Notes: generated by a model from the sequence alone, not told the origin. A DNA stretch of 64,000 nt from Gallibacterium salpingitidis (GCF_001678495.1 NZ_JTJL01000003.1:22045-86044); one strand, 5' to 3'; numbered from the stretch's first letter, positions 38,580 to 48,538 are shown. A program made the numbers and translations.

Positions 38580-38843
38580 ATGAAAAAAGGTATCCATCCA
38601 GAAAATTACCGCACTGTATTATTCTATGATTCCAATGCCAAAACAGGATTTTTAATCCGCTCTTGTGCAACAACGACCACCACAATGAAATGGACTGATG
38701 GCAAAGAATACCCAGTATTTATGTGTGACACCTCTTCCGCATCACACCCTTTCTACACTGGTCAATCTCGTCGCATTGTATCTGAAGGTCGTGTAAGTGA
38801 ATTCAGCAATCGCTTTGCATCATTCGGTTTAAAAAGTAAATAG
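38580..38843 (+). CDS. rpmE2: Ribosomal protein L31 type B (zinc-independent paralogue)
   Basis: Replaces zinc-containing L31 when metal is scarce, freeing zinc. The 87-residue protein ([17 protein letters not shown]) lacks the CXXC zinc motif of type A L31 and has the longer C-terminus of type B. GAGGA precedes the ATG. rpmJ2 follows after 9 bp. Confidence 0.95.
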   Translation: MKKGIHPENYRTVLFYDSNAKTGFLIRSCATTTTTMKWTDGKEYPVFMCDTSSASHPFYTGQSRRIVSEGRVSEFSNRFASFGLKSK

Positions 38844-38852
38844 GAGCAATTT

Positions 38853-38993
38853 ATGCAAGTCTTATCATCATTAAAAAGTGCCAAAACTCGTCATTCAGGC
38901 TGTAAAGTTGTCCGCCGCCATGGTGTGGTTTATATCATCAATAAAGAAAATCCGCGCTTTAAAGCTCGTCAGGGTGGTAAGAAAAGGAAATAA
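38853..38993 (+). CDS. rpmJ2: Ribosomal protein L36 type B
   Basis: 46-residue protein [20 protein letters not shown]..., ending in a basic RQGGKKRK tail. It keeps a single Cys (residue 17) instead of the zinc-binding set of type A L36, marking it as the zinc-independent YkgO form. AGGAG lies upstream of the ATG. It pairs with rpmE2 in one operon, as in other bacteria. Confidence 0.95.
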   Translation: MQVLSSLKSAKTRHSGCKVVRRHGVVYIINKENPRFKARQGGKKRK

Positions 38994-39002
38994 AAAGTAA
39001 AA

Positions 39003-39031
39003 AAATCGGCATAACTTATTTATGCCGATTT
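39003..39031. terminator. Bidirectional terminator between rpmJ2 and cpdB
   Basis: AAATCGGCATAA (39003-39014) pairs with TTATGCCGATTT (39020-39031), 5-nt loop. Flanking A and T runs suit termination in both directions. Confidence 0.8.
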
Positions 39032-39052
39032 CATCTATTAACATCCTAGATT

Positions 39053-41005
39053 TTATTTCAAATCAATACTATATAGTGCAAAACCTCTTTCATCTTGCCC
39101 TACATTTTTCATCGGATATTGCGCGTTTTCTTGAATAAATTTCGCTGCTTTTTCAGATGGTGAAGTTTCAAAAACAATTTCTGCTTTATTATCAGGAATC
39201 GCTTTCAAGCGCCAATTATTGTCCGCATGAGATTTGACTTCGCCTTTCTCTTTACTAATACGACGAATGTAATCCGCTAAGATAGTACGATTTTCATCTG
39301 GTGAAACAAAGGCAATTTGGCTACCATCTGTACCAGGGAATTTATTACCAAAAGCTCGATAGTTATTAGTTGCGATCAAGAATTTTTGTTGCGGATCAAT
39401 CGGTTTGCCATTAAAGGTTAAACCTACAATACGGTGTGCATCTTTATTAATTAATTTGCAATCACCATCATAACGAGCCGGTTGAGTTACATCAATTTGA
39501 TATTTAACACCATCAATAACATCAAAATTGTAGGTACGGAATCCATCCCAATTTAACAATGCTTGTTTTTCTGCTTTTGCTGGATCAATTTGATTAAATT
39601 GTCCTGCTGAACATTCCAACCACTCTCTTACCTGTTCGCCATTGATTTTCAATGCCACCAATGTATTTGGATATAGATACAAATCTGCCGCATTACGGAA
39701 GCTTAATTTTCCCGCTTCCACTTCAGTATAGTTGGTTGGATCATCCTTACGTCCACCAACTTTAAATGGCGCAGCCGCTGATAACACTGGTAATTTTGCT
39801 AACTCAGGATCACCTTGTACAAAACGTTGTACATAATCTTGTTGTGCTTGGTTAACAATTTGGATAGTAGGATCATCTTGTACTAAAGCCAAATAGCTAT
39901 ACATCTTACCATCAGCTTTACCAATCGGTTGATTTACATAATCACGTGTATGCTTATGATCATCGGCTAATACTTTAACCATTGGTTTATATTCGTCAGC
40001 CAATGCTTTTTTATTTTTCGCATCATAAATTGGGCGTGCTTCTGCTTTTGCTTGTTGCACTAACCATTTACCACTATTGTTATTTAACACTAAATCAATC
40101 ACCCCAATATGGCTGCCCCAACGTCCTGGCATAACTGCTGGAATACCATTCAATGTTCCAGTCACAACATCTGCTCCTGGGATATTGGCAAAATCTTTAC
40201 TTGGGAAAACGGCATGAGCATGACCAAATGCGATTGCATCAATGCCTTTAACTTGTGAAAGATAATAGACAGAATTTTCTGCTAATGCTTCATAAGGCTC
40301 ACTAGATACACCTGAATGAGCAACCGCAATAATAATATCAGCACCTTTCGCTTTCATTTCTGGCACTAACGCTTTTGCTGTTTCAGTAATATCTTTCGTA
40401 ATAACTTTACCTTCTAAATTTTTCTTATCCCACGTCATAATTTGTGGTGGCACAAAACCGATATAACCGATTTTAACTTGTTGCTTTTTACCTTCATTAT
40501 CAGTGAATTGATAATCTTTGATCAGGTATTGTTTAAAATAAGGTTTACCTGTTTTCGCATCAAAAACATTGGCATTAACATAAGGATATTTAGCGCCAGC
40601 CAATGCTTTTTTGAGGAAATCTAAACCATAATTAAATTCATGGTTACCAATATTACCTACATCATATTTCAATAAATTCATCGCTTTCATTACTGGATGA
40701 ACTTCACCTTTTTTTAATCCTTTTGCTGCGGCATAATCCCCCATTGGACTACCTTGGATTAAATCGCCATTATCAACTAATACACTGTTTTTCGCCTGCT
40801 CACGTGCTTTCATCACTAAATCAGCTGCACGCACTAAGCCAAGCGCACTAGAAGGTGCATCTTTATAATAGTCATAATCCATCATATTTGCGTGTAAATC
40901 CGTAGTTTCGATCACGCGTAAATTTAATTCTGCTGCATTAATGGTTACACTTACTAATGCACCACCAAACAAAGCCACACATACAGGTTTTAACGAAAAT
41001 CGCAT
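39053..41005 (-). CDS. cpdB: 2',3'-cyclic-nucleotide 2'-phosphodiesterase/3'-nucleotidase, periplasmic
   Basis: Releases nucleosides from external cyclic and 3'-nucleotides. The 650-residue protein has a signal peptide (about 1-24, ends NAA), a metallophosphatase domain ([55 protein letters not shown]) and a C-terminal 5'-nucleotidase-type substrate domain ([12 protein letters not shown]). GGAGGAG precedes the ATG. Confidence 0.95.
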   Translation of the reverse strand: MRFSLKPVCVALFGGALVSVTINAAELNLRVIETTDLHANMMDYDYYKDAPSSALGLVRAADLVMKAREQAKNSVLVDNGDLIQGSPMGDYAAAKGLKKGEVHPVMKAMNLLKYDVGNIGNHEFNYGLDFLKKALAGAKYPYVNANVFDAKTGKPYFKQYLIKDYQFTDNEGKKQQVKIGYIGFVPPQIMTWDKKNLEGKVITKDITETAKALVPEMKAKGADIIIAVAHSGVSSEPYEALAENSVYYLSQVKGIDAIAFGHAHAVFPSKDFANIPGADVVTGTLNGIPAVMPGRWGSHIGVIDLVLNNNSGKWLVQQAKAEARPIYDAKNKKALADEYKPMVKVLADDHKHTRDYVNQPIGKADGKMYSYLALVQDDPTIQIVNQAQQDYVQRFVQGDPELAKLPVLSAAAPFKVGGRKDDPTNYTEVEAGKLSFRNAADLYLYPNTLVALKINGEQVREWLECSAGQFNQIDPAKAEKQALLNWDGFRTYNFDVIDGVKYQIDVTQPARYDGDCKLINKDAHRIVGLTFNGKPIDPQQKFLIATNNYRAFGNKFPGTDGSQIAFVSPDENRTILADYIRRISKEKGEVKSHADNNWRLKAIPDNKAEIVFETSPSEKAAKFIQENAQYPMKNVGQDERGFALYSIDLK

Positions 41006-41115
41006 TATTTACTCCTCCAAGAGTTATTATAAAAAAGCGTGTTGATTTTATGCCAAAGGCATTCCAGAATAAATAAAATTCAAAGATTAAAATAAATGAG
41101 TCATAAGGAAAAAAT

Positions 41116-41928
41116 ATGTTGAAATATAAATTACTTGCTACTGATATGGATGGCACTTTATTAGATAAACAAAAAACGATCAGTGAACGAAATCAACAAG
41201 CCATTCATGCCGCAAAGCAAGCCGGTGTAAAAATTGTGCTTGCCTCTGGACGACCATTAGAAGGCTTGCAACCTTACTTACAACAACTTGATCTACTTGG
41301 TGATGATGATTATGTACTTTGTTTTAATGGTGCATTAGTACAACGCAGTGATGGTAAAATTATCACTCGTCAAGAAATGACTGGAAAAGATTGTAAAACC
41401 TTGGTCGCATATGCAGAAAAATTTGGTGTATTTAGCCATGCTTTTTCTGAATCACGTGGTTTAATCGCACCACACCAAAACTCTTATAGCCAACACGATG
41501 CTGATATTAACCGTATCACCCTTAATATTATTGATTTTTCAATCTTAGCGGATGATGAACCCGTTATTAAAACAATGTGGGTGGATCAACCAGAAAAACT
41601 TGATCAAGCATTAGCTCAATTACCTGAACACATTGCAAAACAATATACCGTTGTACGTAGCACACCATTTTTCCTTGAATTTTTACCTCCTGAAGCAAAT
41701 AAAGGCAGTGGCATCGAAAAATTAGCACAACATCTGAATATCAATGCAGACGAAGTTATCTGTATCGGTGATGCTGGTAATGATTTGCATATGATTGAAT
41801 ATGCCGGATTAGGGGTAGCAATGGGTAATGCCACTGATGAAGTGAAAGTTATCGCAAATTACATTACTGCCGATAACCTCAATTCCGGTGTAGCAGAAGT
41901 GATTGAAAAATTTATCTTAGAACAATAG
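41116..41928 (+). CDS. Cof-type HAD phosphatase, YidA-like
   Basis: 270-residue sugar-phosphate phosphatase of the HAD-IIB group. Motif I DMDGTLLDK at residues 9-17, motif II LASGRP, a cap domain, and motifs III/IV GIEKLA ... IGDAGNDLHMIEYAGLGVAMGNA. E. coli YidA hydrolyses a range of sugar phosphates; the natural substrate here is unknown. AAGGA precedes the start. The sirtuin gene follows after 7 bp, so they are probably cotranscribed. Confidence 0.88.
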   Translation: MLKYKLLATDMDGTLLDKQKTISERNQQAIHAAKQAGVKIVLASGRPLEGLQPYLQQLDLLGDDDYVLCFNGALVQRSDGKIITRQEMTGKDCKTLVAYAEKFGVFSHAFSESRGLIAPHQNSYSQHDADINRITLNIIDFSILADDEPVIKTMWVDQPEKLDQALAQLPEHIAKQYTVVRSTPFFLEFLPPEANKGSGIEKLAQHLNINADEVICIGDAGNDLHMIEYAGLGVAMGNATDEVKVIANYITADNLNSGVAEVIEKFILEQ

Positions 41929-41935
41929 AGGCAAA

Positions 41936-42622
41936 ATGATGAAACCTATTTGTGTTGTACTGACTGGTGCTGGCATTAGTGCGGAAAGTGGTTTGCCAAC
42001 CTTTCGTGCCGAAGATGGTTTATGGGCTGGTCATAAAATTGAAGAAGTATGTACTCCAGAAGCTTTACGTCGTAATCCACAAAAAGTCTTAGATTTTTAC
42101 AATATGCGTCGACGTAATGCTGCCGAAGCAAAACCGAATGCTGCTCACTTAGCATTAGTTGAATTAGAACAGAAATTTACGGTAAAAATCATTACACAAA
42201 ATGTGGATGATCTACATGAGCGCGCTGGTAGTAGTTACGTTTTACATTTACATGGTGAACTCAATAAAGCACGTAGCAGTTTCGATCCCGATTACATTGT
42301 TCCTTGCCATCAAGATCAACTGATCACCGACCGCGATCCTAATGGACATCCAATGCGTCCGCATATTGTCTTTTTTGGTGAAAATGTGCCGATGTTAGAA
42401 ACTGCTATTGATTTAGTGTCGATTGCAGATGTGGTTTTAGTTGTTGGTACTTCATTACAAGTTTATCCAGCAAATGGCTTGGTACACGAAGCTAAACCAA
42501 ATGCAAAAATTTATCTGATTGATCCAAATCCAAACACTGGCTTTATACAACGACAAGTTAATGTTGTTGCTAAAAAAGCCACTGAAGGCGTTGTCGAGGT
42601 TGTACAACAATTACTGCAGTAA
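41936..42622 (+). CDS. SIR2-family NAD-dependent protein deacylase without the usual zinc cysteines
   Basis: 228-residue sirtuin that removes acyl groups from lysines using NAD. NAD-binding motifs: LTGAGISAESGLPTFR (residues 9-24), ITQNVDDLHERAG and HLHGEL. The YNMRR motif near residue 57 has the Tyr/Arg pair of class III deacylases, which take succinyl or malonyl groups. The zinc-binding CXXC pairs of E. coli CobB are missing: HGEL is followed by NKARSSFDP, and only one Cys remains in that module. Two adjacent ATGs are possible. Confidence 0.88.
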   Translation: MMKPICVVLTGAGISAESGLPTFRAEDGLWAGHKIEEVCTPEALRRNPQKVLDFYNMRRRNAAEAKPNAAHLALVELEQKFTVKIITQNVDDLHERAGSSYVLHLHGELNKARSSFDPDYIVPCHQDQLITDRDPNGHPMRPHIVFFGENVPMLETAIDLVSIADVVLVVGTSLQVYPANGLVHEAKPNAKIYLIDPNPNTGFIQRQVNVVAKKATEGVVEVVQQLLQ

Positions 42623-42636
42623 AAATAAAAAATAGA

Positions 42637-42665
42637 AAAGATTGCGTCACACCAAACGCAATCTT
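42637..42665. terminator. Terminator between the sirtuin gene and lutC
   Basis: AAAGATTGCGT (42637-42647) pairs with ACGCAATCTTT (42655-42665 region), loop about 8 nt, between the convergent genes. T-tracts are short. Confidence 0.65.
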
Positions 42666-42742
42666 TCCAATTCATTAATTAAGCAAATCATTTGATAATG
42701 AATCAAAAATTAAAAAACTTTCACGAGTAATCTAATAATTTT

Positions 42743-43459
42743 TTACTCAACATCATCAATCACTAAATAGACTTGCTTTATTGGCCCATGAACACCAACA
42801 ACTTTGACTAACTCAATATCTGCTGTAGAACTTGGCCCGGATATAATATTAATACACGATGGCATACGTTCACCATGTTGAGCTTTGATATGTAAAATTT
42901 CCGCTAGTTGAGCTACACGAGGCAAAATCTTGCTTTTCTCCAAAACAATAATAGATACCTCTGGTAATAAACTTACCGATCTGCCATTTTGAGCACTAGA
43001 ATAAAGTACCACACCACCCGATTCAGTTAAACCATACTCTGCAAAAGCCACTCCGATTCGTGCTGTAGCAGCGAAATTTCTACTTTCATCGCCTTTTTCT
43101 GGTGACCAAGTATAAGTTGTATATTGCGATGTAGCCGCTTCTATTAACCCATATTGATGCAAACGAACGTCGTCGGTAAAAATGATGTTATTCTGCCCCT
43201 CGGCGTATTTTTCGCATAATTGTAAAAAGCTCTCTTTAAGTTGCTTAATACTGGTTAATTGACAATCTACGCCAGCTACATTGATCGAAGTATCTATAAA
43301 TTGTGCACAACGTTGATCTATATCTAACTCTGTTAAGCGAGTTTCTGGATATTGATTTACTTTAGGATAGCTACCAACAACCTCAGTTCGTACTTGATCG
43401 CGACCAAACTGCTTCGCTAAATGCGCTAAAAATTTTTGTCTATTTTGTTGATCTAACAT
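42743..43459 (-). CDS. lutC: Lactate utilisation protein C (LUD domain)
   Basis: Third subunit of the LutABC iron-sulfur L-lactate dehydrogenase. The 238-residue LUD-domain protein ends with SGPSSTADIELVKVVGVHGPIKQVYLVI, typical of LutC, and has GVAFAEYGLTESGGVVL. AAGGAGAG precedes the ATG. Last gene of lutABC, 15 bp after lutB. Confidence 0.9.
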   Translation of the reverse strand: MLDQQNRQKFLAHLAKQFGRDQVRTEVVGSYPKVNQYPETRLTELDIDQRCAQFIDTSINVAGVDCQLTSIKQLKESFLQLCEKYAEGQNNIIFTDDVRLHQYGLIEAATSQYTTYTWSPEKGDESRNFAATARIGVAFAEYGLTESGGVVLYSSAQNGRSVSLLPEVSIIVLEKSKILPRVAQLAEILHIKAQHGERMPSCINIISGPSSTADIELVKVVGVHGPIKQVYLVIDDVE

Positions 43460-43474
43460 CGCTCTCTCCTTTGT

Positions 43475-44881
43475 TTAACGATTTTTAAACCAAGTACGGA
43501 AACTTTCACCATCAGCTTGCGGTAAATCTCTAGCCTTAGTCCATTCCCCAATTGCACCAATTTGTATTGGTGCTTTACCATTTTTGATAAAGATATTCGC
43601 CATTTTTGCTCCCATTACCATACCCACTTTCCAAAAGTTTGGATGGCTGTTAACAAAAGAGAAACCTTTAATGGTCATTCGTTCAAGTTTATTAGTCAAA
43701 CCAAGTTCTACAATATTACGACGATGTTTTAATAATAATTGAGCTAGCGGAATTTCCACTGGGCAAACAGAATTACAAGCGGTACAAAGTGAACAAGCGT
43801 AAGGAAGATCTTTAAATTGCTCATAACCGCCAAGAATTGGCGATAATACTGATCCTATTGGACCTGGATAAATCGAACCGTAGCCATGACCACCGATTTG
43901 ACGATAAGCAGGACAAGTGTTCATACATGCACCACAACGAATACAACGCAAAACATCTTGGAATTCTGAAGCAAGCGCTTTAGAGCGACCATTATCGACA
44001 ATCACCAAATGAAAATCTTCCGGACCATCAACTTCCCCAGCCAAACGTGGGCCTGTCAGCCAGGTGTTATAAGATGTTAATCGCAATCCCACTGCACTAC
44101 GTGCCAATAAAGTAATAAGCACATCAACTTCTTTAAAAGTTGGCGCAATACGCTCCATTCCCATCACAGCAATATGTGTTTTTGGGCAAGTGGTAGCTAA
44201 ACGCAGGTTTCCTTCATTAGTCACTAAACAAACACTTCCTGTTTCCGGAACAGCAAAATTACAACCGCTAATACCAATATCCGCATTTAAAAATTCATTG
44301 CGAATATGATTTCGAACAAATAATGTCATCTCTTCCGGTGTGGCAGAACCCTGATAACCCAATTTCTCATGAAACACTTTGCGAACTTGTTCACGATCTT
44401 TGTGTATCGCTGGTACAACAATATGAGATGGCTTATCTTCTGCAACTTGTAAAATATATTCCGCAAGATCAGTTTCAAAAACTTTAATTCCTTCAGCTTC
44501 TAAAACATGATTAACGCCAATTTCTTCGGTTACCATTGATTTAGATTTTACTACTCGTTTTGCTTTTTTCTCTTTAGCTACTTGCAAGATATAATTTGAA
44601 GCTTCTTCAGCAGTCTGAGCGAAATAAACATGCCCACCATTTTCGACAACTTTTTCTGATAGTTGGTATAAATAAGCATCCAAATTTTCAATCACATGGT
44701 TACGAATCTCTTTTGCCAAATGTCGCCAATCATCCCAGTGACCTAATTCTTCCACCATTTTTTGACGGTTTGCGCCGATACGTTCTTGAGCCATCACCAC
44801 TGCTTTACGCATAATTTCATTATCAATTTCTTGGTTAATTCGTGGCTTGAAGGCTTGATTACTGGTACTAATTCCCATCAT
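43475..44881 (-). CDS. lutB: Lactate utilisation iron-sulfur protein LutB
   Basis: 468-residue protein with an N-terminal LUD domain (KSKSMVTEEIGVNHVLEAEGI, TNEGNLRL) and two ferredoxin-type cluster motifs, CIRCGACMNTCPAY (about residue 310) and CSLCTACNSVCPVE (about 360). It passes electrons from lactate oxidation. AAGGAG precedes the start; lutA is 9 bp upstream. Confidence 0.95.
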   Translation of the reverse strand: MMGISTSNQAFKPRINQEIDNEIMRKAVVMAQERIGANRQKMVEELGHWDDWRHLAKEIRNHVIENLDAYLYQLSEKVVENGGHVYFAQTAEEASNYILQVAKEKKAKRVVKSKSMVTEEIGVNHVLEAEGIKVFETDLAEYILQVAEDKPSHIVVPAIHKDREQVRKVFHEKLGYQGSATPEEMTLFVRNHIRNEFLNADIGISGCNFAVPETGSVCLVTNEGNLRLATTCPKTHIAVMGMERIAPTFKEVDVLITLLARSAVGLRLTSYNTWLTGPRLAGEVDGPEDFHLVIVDNGRSKALASEFQDVLRCIRCGACMNTCPAYRQIGGHGYGSIYPGPIGSVLSPILGGYEQFKDLPYACSLCTACNSVCPVEIPLAQLLLKHRRNIVELGLTNKLERMTIKGFSFVNSHPNFWKVGMVMGAKMANIFIKNGKAPIQIGAIGEWTKARDLPQADGESFRTWFKNR

Positions 44882-44890
44882 TTTCTCCTT

Positions 44891-45613
44891 TTAACGACTC
44901 ATCAACACTTCAGCAATGTGCATAACCTTAATATTGCGATGCCCTTCGCGATGCAAGCGTCCACCAATATTAATCAAACAACTTACATCCGCACCGATTA
45001 AATAATCAGGTTCCACTTCCATAATATGCTGACTTTTTTCTTTCACCATTTCCCCTGAGATCTCCGCCATCTTGACAGAAAAAGTACCGCCAAACCCACA
45101 ACAGGTTTCTTGGTTATGAATCGGTAATAACTCTAAACCTTCTACATTGTGTAATAGTTTTAACGGTTCTTCTTTAATGCCTAACTTACGGAACAAGCTA
45201 CAAGAAGGATGGTAAACAGCTTTGCCTTCAAGGCGTGCACCGACATTTTCTACATGTAATTCATTGACGATAAAATCAGTAAGATCATGAAAGCGTTCAC
45301 TAATGCTTTGTGCACGTCGATACCATTCAGAATCAGGTGCAAAATATTGTGGATAGTTTTTGATCGCATAAACACAAGAACCTGCTGGTGCAACGATCGG
45401 ATAGTCATTTACTTCAAAAGTTTCAATTAAGTTCTTAATACTAGGGATTGCCTCTTTGACATATCCACCATTTAACGCTGGTTGAGCGCAACATCCTTGT
45501 TTTTCAAGAAAAGTAATTGAACAACCTAACTGTTCGAGTAGTAATACGCTCTGTTTTGCAACATTGGCTTTCACTGTATCAGCAATACAGGTTACATAGA
45601 AATTTATGTTCAT
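44891..45613 (-). CDS. lutA: Lactate utilisation Fe-S subunit LutA
   Basis: From the ATG at 45613 (GGAG 7 nt upstream) 240 residues: MNINFYVTCIADTVKANVAKQ. Two cysteine-rich CCG domains (KQGCCAQPALNGG and ETCCGFGGTF, with NIGGRLHREG at the end) mark the LutA/GlcF-type subunit. First gene of lutABC. No lactate permease or GntR-type regulator (LutR) is adjacent. Confidence 0.94.
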   Translation of the reverse strand: MNINFYVTCIADTVKANVAKQSVLLLEQLGCSITFLEKQGCCAQPALNGGYVKEAIPSIKNLIETFEVNDYPIVAPAGSCVYAIKNYPQYFAPDSEWYRRAQSISERFHDLTDFIVNELHVENVGARLEGKAVYHPSCSLFRKLGIKEEPLKLLHNVEGLELLPIHNQETCCGFGGTFSVKMAEISGEMVKEKSQHIMEVEPDYLIGADVSCLINIGGRLHREGHRNIKVMHIAEVLMSR

Positions 45614-46141
45614 AGTTTGCTCCAAGCAGAACACATCTCGTGGTCATAAAGGGCAACGCGAGAGTAGAGTAAATTTTAGAAAGGATTAGGATCGCAATAA
45701 AAACTGCGATGATTCCATTAACAATTATTGGAAGATAATGAAACGATAATACTTTAATCAGTTGGTATCTAATACTTAATACAATGGTTATCAAGACAAT
45801 AGCCAACTGCACAGTTCCTATTATGCAGCTTATAAATAAAGTATTGGATATAAAACTGATCATTAGATGAATAGTTTTCTAATTTAGTAACTATCGTACA
45901 CTTATTTATCCAACGAGAGTCATTCTATCACAAATTTTTTACAAAAAATGCTTCAAAATAAAATTTATTTATTAAATAAAATTAATAAACTTAAACCATC
46001 ATTTTTTTGCTAATACGATTTAGATAGATTTTTCTTATACAAAAGTTACTATTAAATGCCTATAACAAACAAGTCTATTGGAGCTTATAAGCTGCTAACA
46101 AACCAAATTACACCAGAACGGTTAGATGATTTAATAAAAAC
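45614..46141. other. Region between lutA and the CorC-like gene, no clear gene
   Basis: About 530 very AT-rich bases. They should hold the lutABC promoter, but I find no convincing -35/-10 or operator. A hydrophobic 94-codon ORF (45579-45863, minus) has two membrane-like stretches but no Shine-Dalgarno sequence and overlaps lutA; it may be chance or a remnant. A 60-codon plus-strand ORF (46056-46238) runs through a terminator and is not supported. Confidence 0.5.
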
Positions 46142-46178
46142 AAAAAGAGTAGAAAAATTTCTTTTCCTACTCTTTTTT
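46142..46178 (-). terminator. Intrinsic terminator of the CorC-like gene
   Basis: AAAAAGAGTAG (46142-46152) pairs with CTACTCTTTTT (46167-46177), with further A-T pairs inside the loop. The A-run at the left gives a U-tract on minus-strand RNA. Confidence 0.75.
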
Positions 46179-46206
46179 CAGCTTGTGAATACTGACTACA
46201 TCAACA

Positions 46207-47469
46207 TTAATTTAATCTTTTCACTTTCGCTTGTTTAATCATATTATCGCTAACTTCTAAGATCTTAATTTTCAGATTACCGATCTTCCATTCCGTTCCT
46301 TCTTGTGGAATATCTTCCAAATGTTCAAGAATAAAGCCATTAAACGTTCTCGCTTCATCAGTATCTAAATGCCAATTAAACATTTTATTCAGATCGCGAA
46401 TATTTGCTGAACCATCAATAATCACAGTACCATCAGACTGTTGTTGTACTTCATCTTCAATGGACGGAATATTAGACGTTGTAAACTCACCTACAATCTC
46501 TTCTAAGATATCTTCTAACGTTACTAACCCTTTAATATCGCCATATTCATCAACCACCAAACCAATACGCTCTTTGTTATTACGGAAATTGAGCAATTGT
46601 GCGTTTAGTGTTGTCCCTTCCGGAATAAAATAAATCTCATCAGCGGCACGCATTAACGTTTCTTTAGTAAATTCATTGGTATTTAACATCAAACGATAGG
46701 CTTCACGTACTCGTAAAATTCCTAACGCATTTTCATCCATATTCTCTTTATATAAGACAACTCGGCTATGCGCAGCATGATTTAACTGACGCATAATGGA
46801 TTTCCAGTCATCTTCAATATCAATACCACCAATTTCATTACGCGGCACCATAATATCTTCAACAGTGACTTTTTCCATATCTAAGATAGACAGCAACATC
46901 TGTTGGTGAGCACGTGGGATAAATTTACCTGATTCATTAACTATCGTACGCAGTTCTTCTGCACTAATAGAATGCGATTTAATATCGTGTTTTAAACCAA
47001 TTAATCGCATTAAACCATTAGTAAAAAAGTTAACGAAATAAACTAACGGAATAAAAATTTTAATTAGAATCGTCAGAATGTGGCTGCTAAAAAAACTTAC
47101 TTTTTCAGGATAAACTGCCGCTGCTGTTTTCGGGAAAATTTCTGAAAATACTAACATCACAAAAGTTAGTACCCCAGTTGCAATCGCCACACCAGCATCC
47201 CCGCCTAAACGCAATCCGATCATAGTCGCAATTGCTGATGCCATAATATTTACTAAGTTATTAAAAATGAGAATAAAGCTGAGCAGAATATCAGTTTTTT
47301 TCAATAATTTTTCAGCTTTTTGTGCACCAGTATGCCCTTTTTCAGCCAAATACCTTACACGATAACGGTTGAGAGAAAGCAAGCCAGTTTCAGAACTTGA
47401 GAAATATGCAGAAAGAATAAGTAACAAAATTAAAAGAATAAAAAGCGTACTTATGGGGATACTGTCCAA
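46207..47469 (-). CDS. HlyC/CorC (CNNM)-family membrane protein, YfjD-like
   Basis: 420-residue inner-membrane protein, possibly a magnesium or other divalent-cation transporter. N-terminal DUF21/CNNM domain with four hydrophobic segments (to about residue 165), then two CBS domains (IMVPRNEIGGIDI ... GLVVDEYGDIKGLVTLEDILEEIVGEF) and a C-terminal CorC_HlyC domain. It starts with TTG at 47469, chosen because AGGA lies 7 nt upstream and the N-terminus (MDSIPISTLFILL) aligns with E. coli YfjD. ypjD-like and ffh lie nearby. Confidence 0.87.
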   Translation of the reverse strand: MDSIPISTLFILLILLLILSAYFSSSETGLLSLNRYRVRYLAEKGHTGAQKAEKLLKKTDILLSFILIFNNLVNIMASAIATMIGLRLGGDAGVAIATGVLTFVMLVFSEIFPKTAAAVYPEKVSFFSSHILTILIKIFIPLVYFVNFFTNGLMRLIGLKHDIKSHSISAEELRTIVNESGKFIPRAHQQMLLSILDMEKVTVEDIMVPRNEIGGIDIEDDWKSIMRQLNHAAHSRVVLYKENMDENALGILRVREAYRLMLNTNEFTKETLMRAADEIYFIPEGTTLNAQLLNFRNNKERIGLVVDEYGDIKGLVTLEDILEEIVGEFTTSNIPSIEDEVQQQSDGTVIIDGSANIRDLNKMFNWHLDTDEARTFNGFILEHLEDIPQEGTEWKIGNLKIKILEVSDNMIKQAKVKRLN

Positions 47470-47539
47470 AATAAAATCCTATATAAAATTAATCATTCGA
47501 TACGATAACGCTCCATTTTATTATCGTATCACCTACCAA

Positions 47540-48343
47540 CTAGGCAATCACTAATCGACTACCGAAGTAGGCAACAGTGAGCAAAATCATACCTGAAATT
47601 GTATAAATTATCACTCTTTTTCCACGCCAATGCAGTTTGTAATGACCAAATAATAAAATGGCAAATACTAACCAAGCAATAAATGAAAAAATTGCTTTTT
47701 GAATCTGCTCCGCTGAAAAAAAGTTTGGTAAATAAATGCTGCCACTAATCAAGGTAATGCTTAACAGCGATTCTCCTAATATAAGTAATTGAAATAACTG
47801 TTTTTCTACTTTCATTAATGGCGGAATCATTGGTGAAAATGTCATTTTTTTCTGTTTTAAATTACGATCTAACCAGCCTAACTGAAACGCATATAGTGTA
47901 CAAATAAAGAAAACAGCATAACCAAACAATGCCAACATAATATGGAATAACAATCCAATATTTTCTGTTAAATGCTTAATAAAACTGCCGGGGAAAAAGG
48001 TTGTACCAACAACATTAATCGTGGCAAAGCAATATACAATAGGCAACAAAAACCAAAGTGTATTTGTACGTAAAATCGAAAAAGTGACAAAAATACTTAC
48101 TAAAATAGAAACCAAAGAAGATACATTGAACAGCGTAAAATTTTGTCCGCCAGCAACGAAGAAATTATTCACTAAACCAATGACATGCAACACAATTGCT
48201 AAAATTGCACTATGGAAGATCCATTTTTTACTTGACTGCGTAATCGTTGTTGTTTCGCCTTGCTGTACTTTCATTAACACTGGGGTAATTAATAAAATAC
48301 TGCTTAAATACGCTACAATCGTCAACACGCCAATCCACAACAT
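47540..48343 (-). CDS. CcsA/HemX-like membrane protein (YpjD family)
   Basis: 267-residue inner-membrane protein with about eight hydrophobic segments and the cytochrome-c-assembly family pattern, including HIMLALFGYAVFFICTLYAFQL and the C-terminal FGHYKLHWRGKR. E. coli YpjD lies beside ffh and yfjD in the same way. Actual role unknown. It is divergent from ffh; the ribosome-binding site is weak (GAGCAAG). Confidence 0.82.
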   Translation of the reverse strand: MLWIGVLTIVAYLSSILLITPVLMKVQQGETTTITQSSKKWIFHSAILAIVLHVIGLVNNFFVAGGQNFTLFNVSSLVSILVSIFVTFSILRTNTLWFLLPIVYCFATINVVGTTFFPGSFIKHLTENIGLLFHIMLALFGYAVFFICTLYAFQLGWLDRNLKQKKMTFSPMIPPLMKVEKQLFQLLILGESLLSITLISGSIYLPNFFSAEQIQKAIFSFIAWLVFAILLFGHYKLHWRGKRVIIYTISGMILLTVAYFGSRLVIA

Positions 48344-48478
48344 AATTCTTGCTCTCTTAAAAAACTATAAGCCATAAAAAGTTAGCAGTTTTTACCTAAA
48401 TTTTCCATAGGATTATGTTGTAATGATGAAAACAAACAAATTTTCGGTATAATGCCCACTGTTTTTTGTTCATCTTTT

Positions 48479-48510
48479 TATAGTGCAATGCTGACAATTG
48501 CCACACTATA
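48479..48510 (+). repeat. Imperfect hairpin in the ffh leader
   Basis: TATAGTGCAAT (48479-48489) can pair with ATTGC-CA-CACTATA (48497-48510) with a 2-nt bulge. It lies between a TATAAT (48448-48453) and the ffh start, 28 nt before the ATG. No T-tract follows. May affect ffh mRNA stability or translation. Confidence 0.5.
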
Positions 48511-48538
48511 ACGAATCATACAAAATCAGGAATTCCCT

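Noticed and set aside
45579..45863. 94-codon hydrophobic minus-strand ORF upstream of lutA
   Set aside because: No ribosome-binding site and it overlaps the lutA start out of frame. Kept only as a possible remnant in the findings.
46056..46238. 60-codon plus-strand ORF after the lut region
   Set aside because: No Shine-Dalgarno sequence, it runs through the terminator at 46142-46178 and overlaps the CorC-like gene end.
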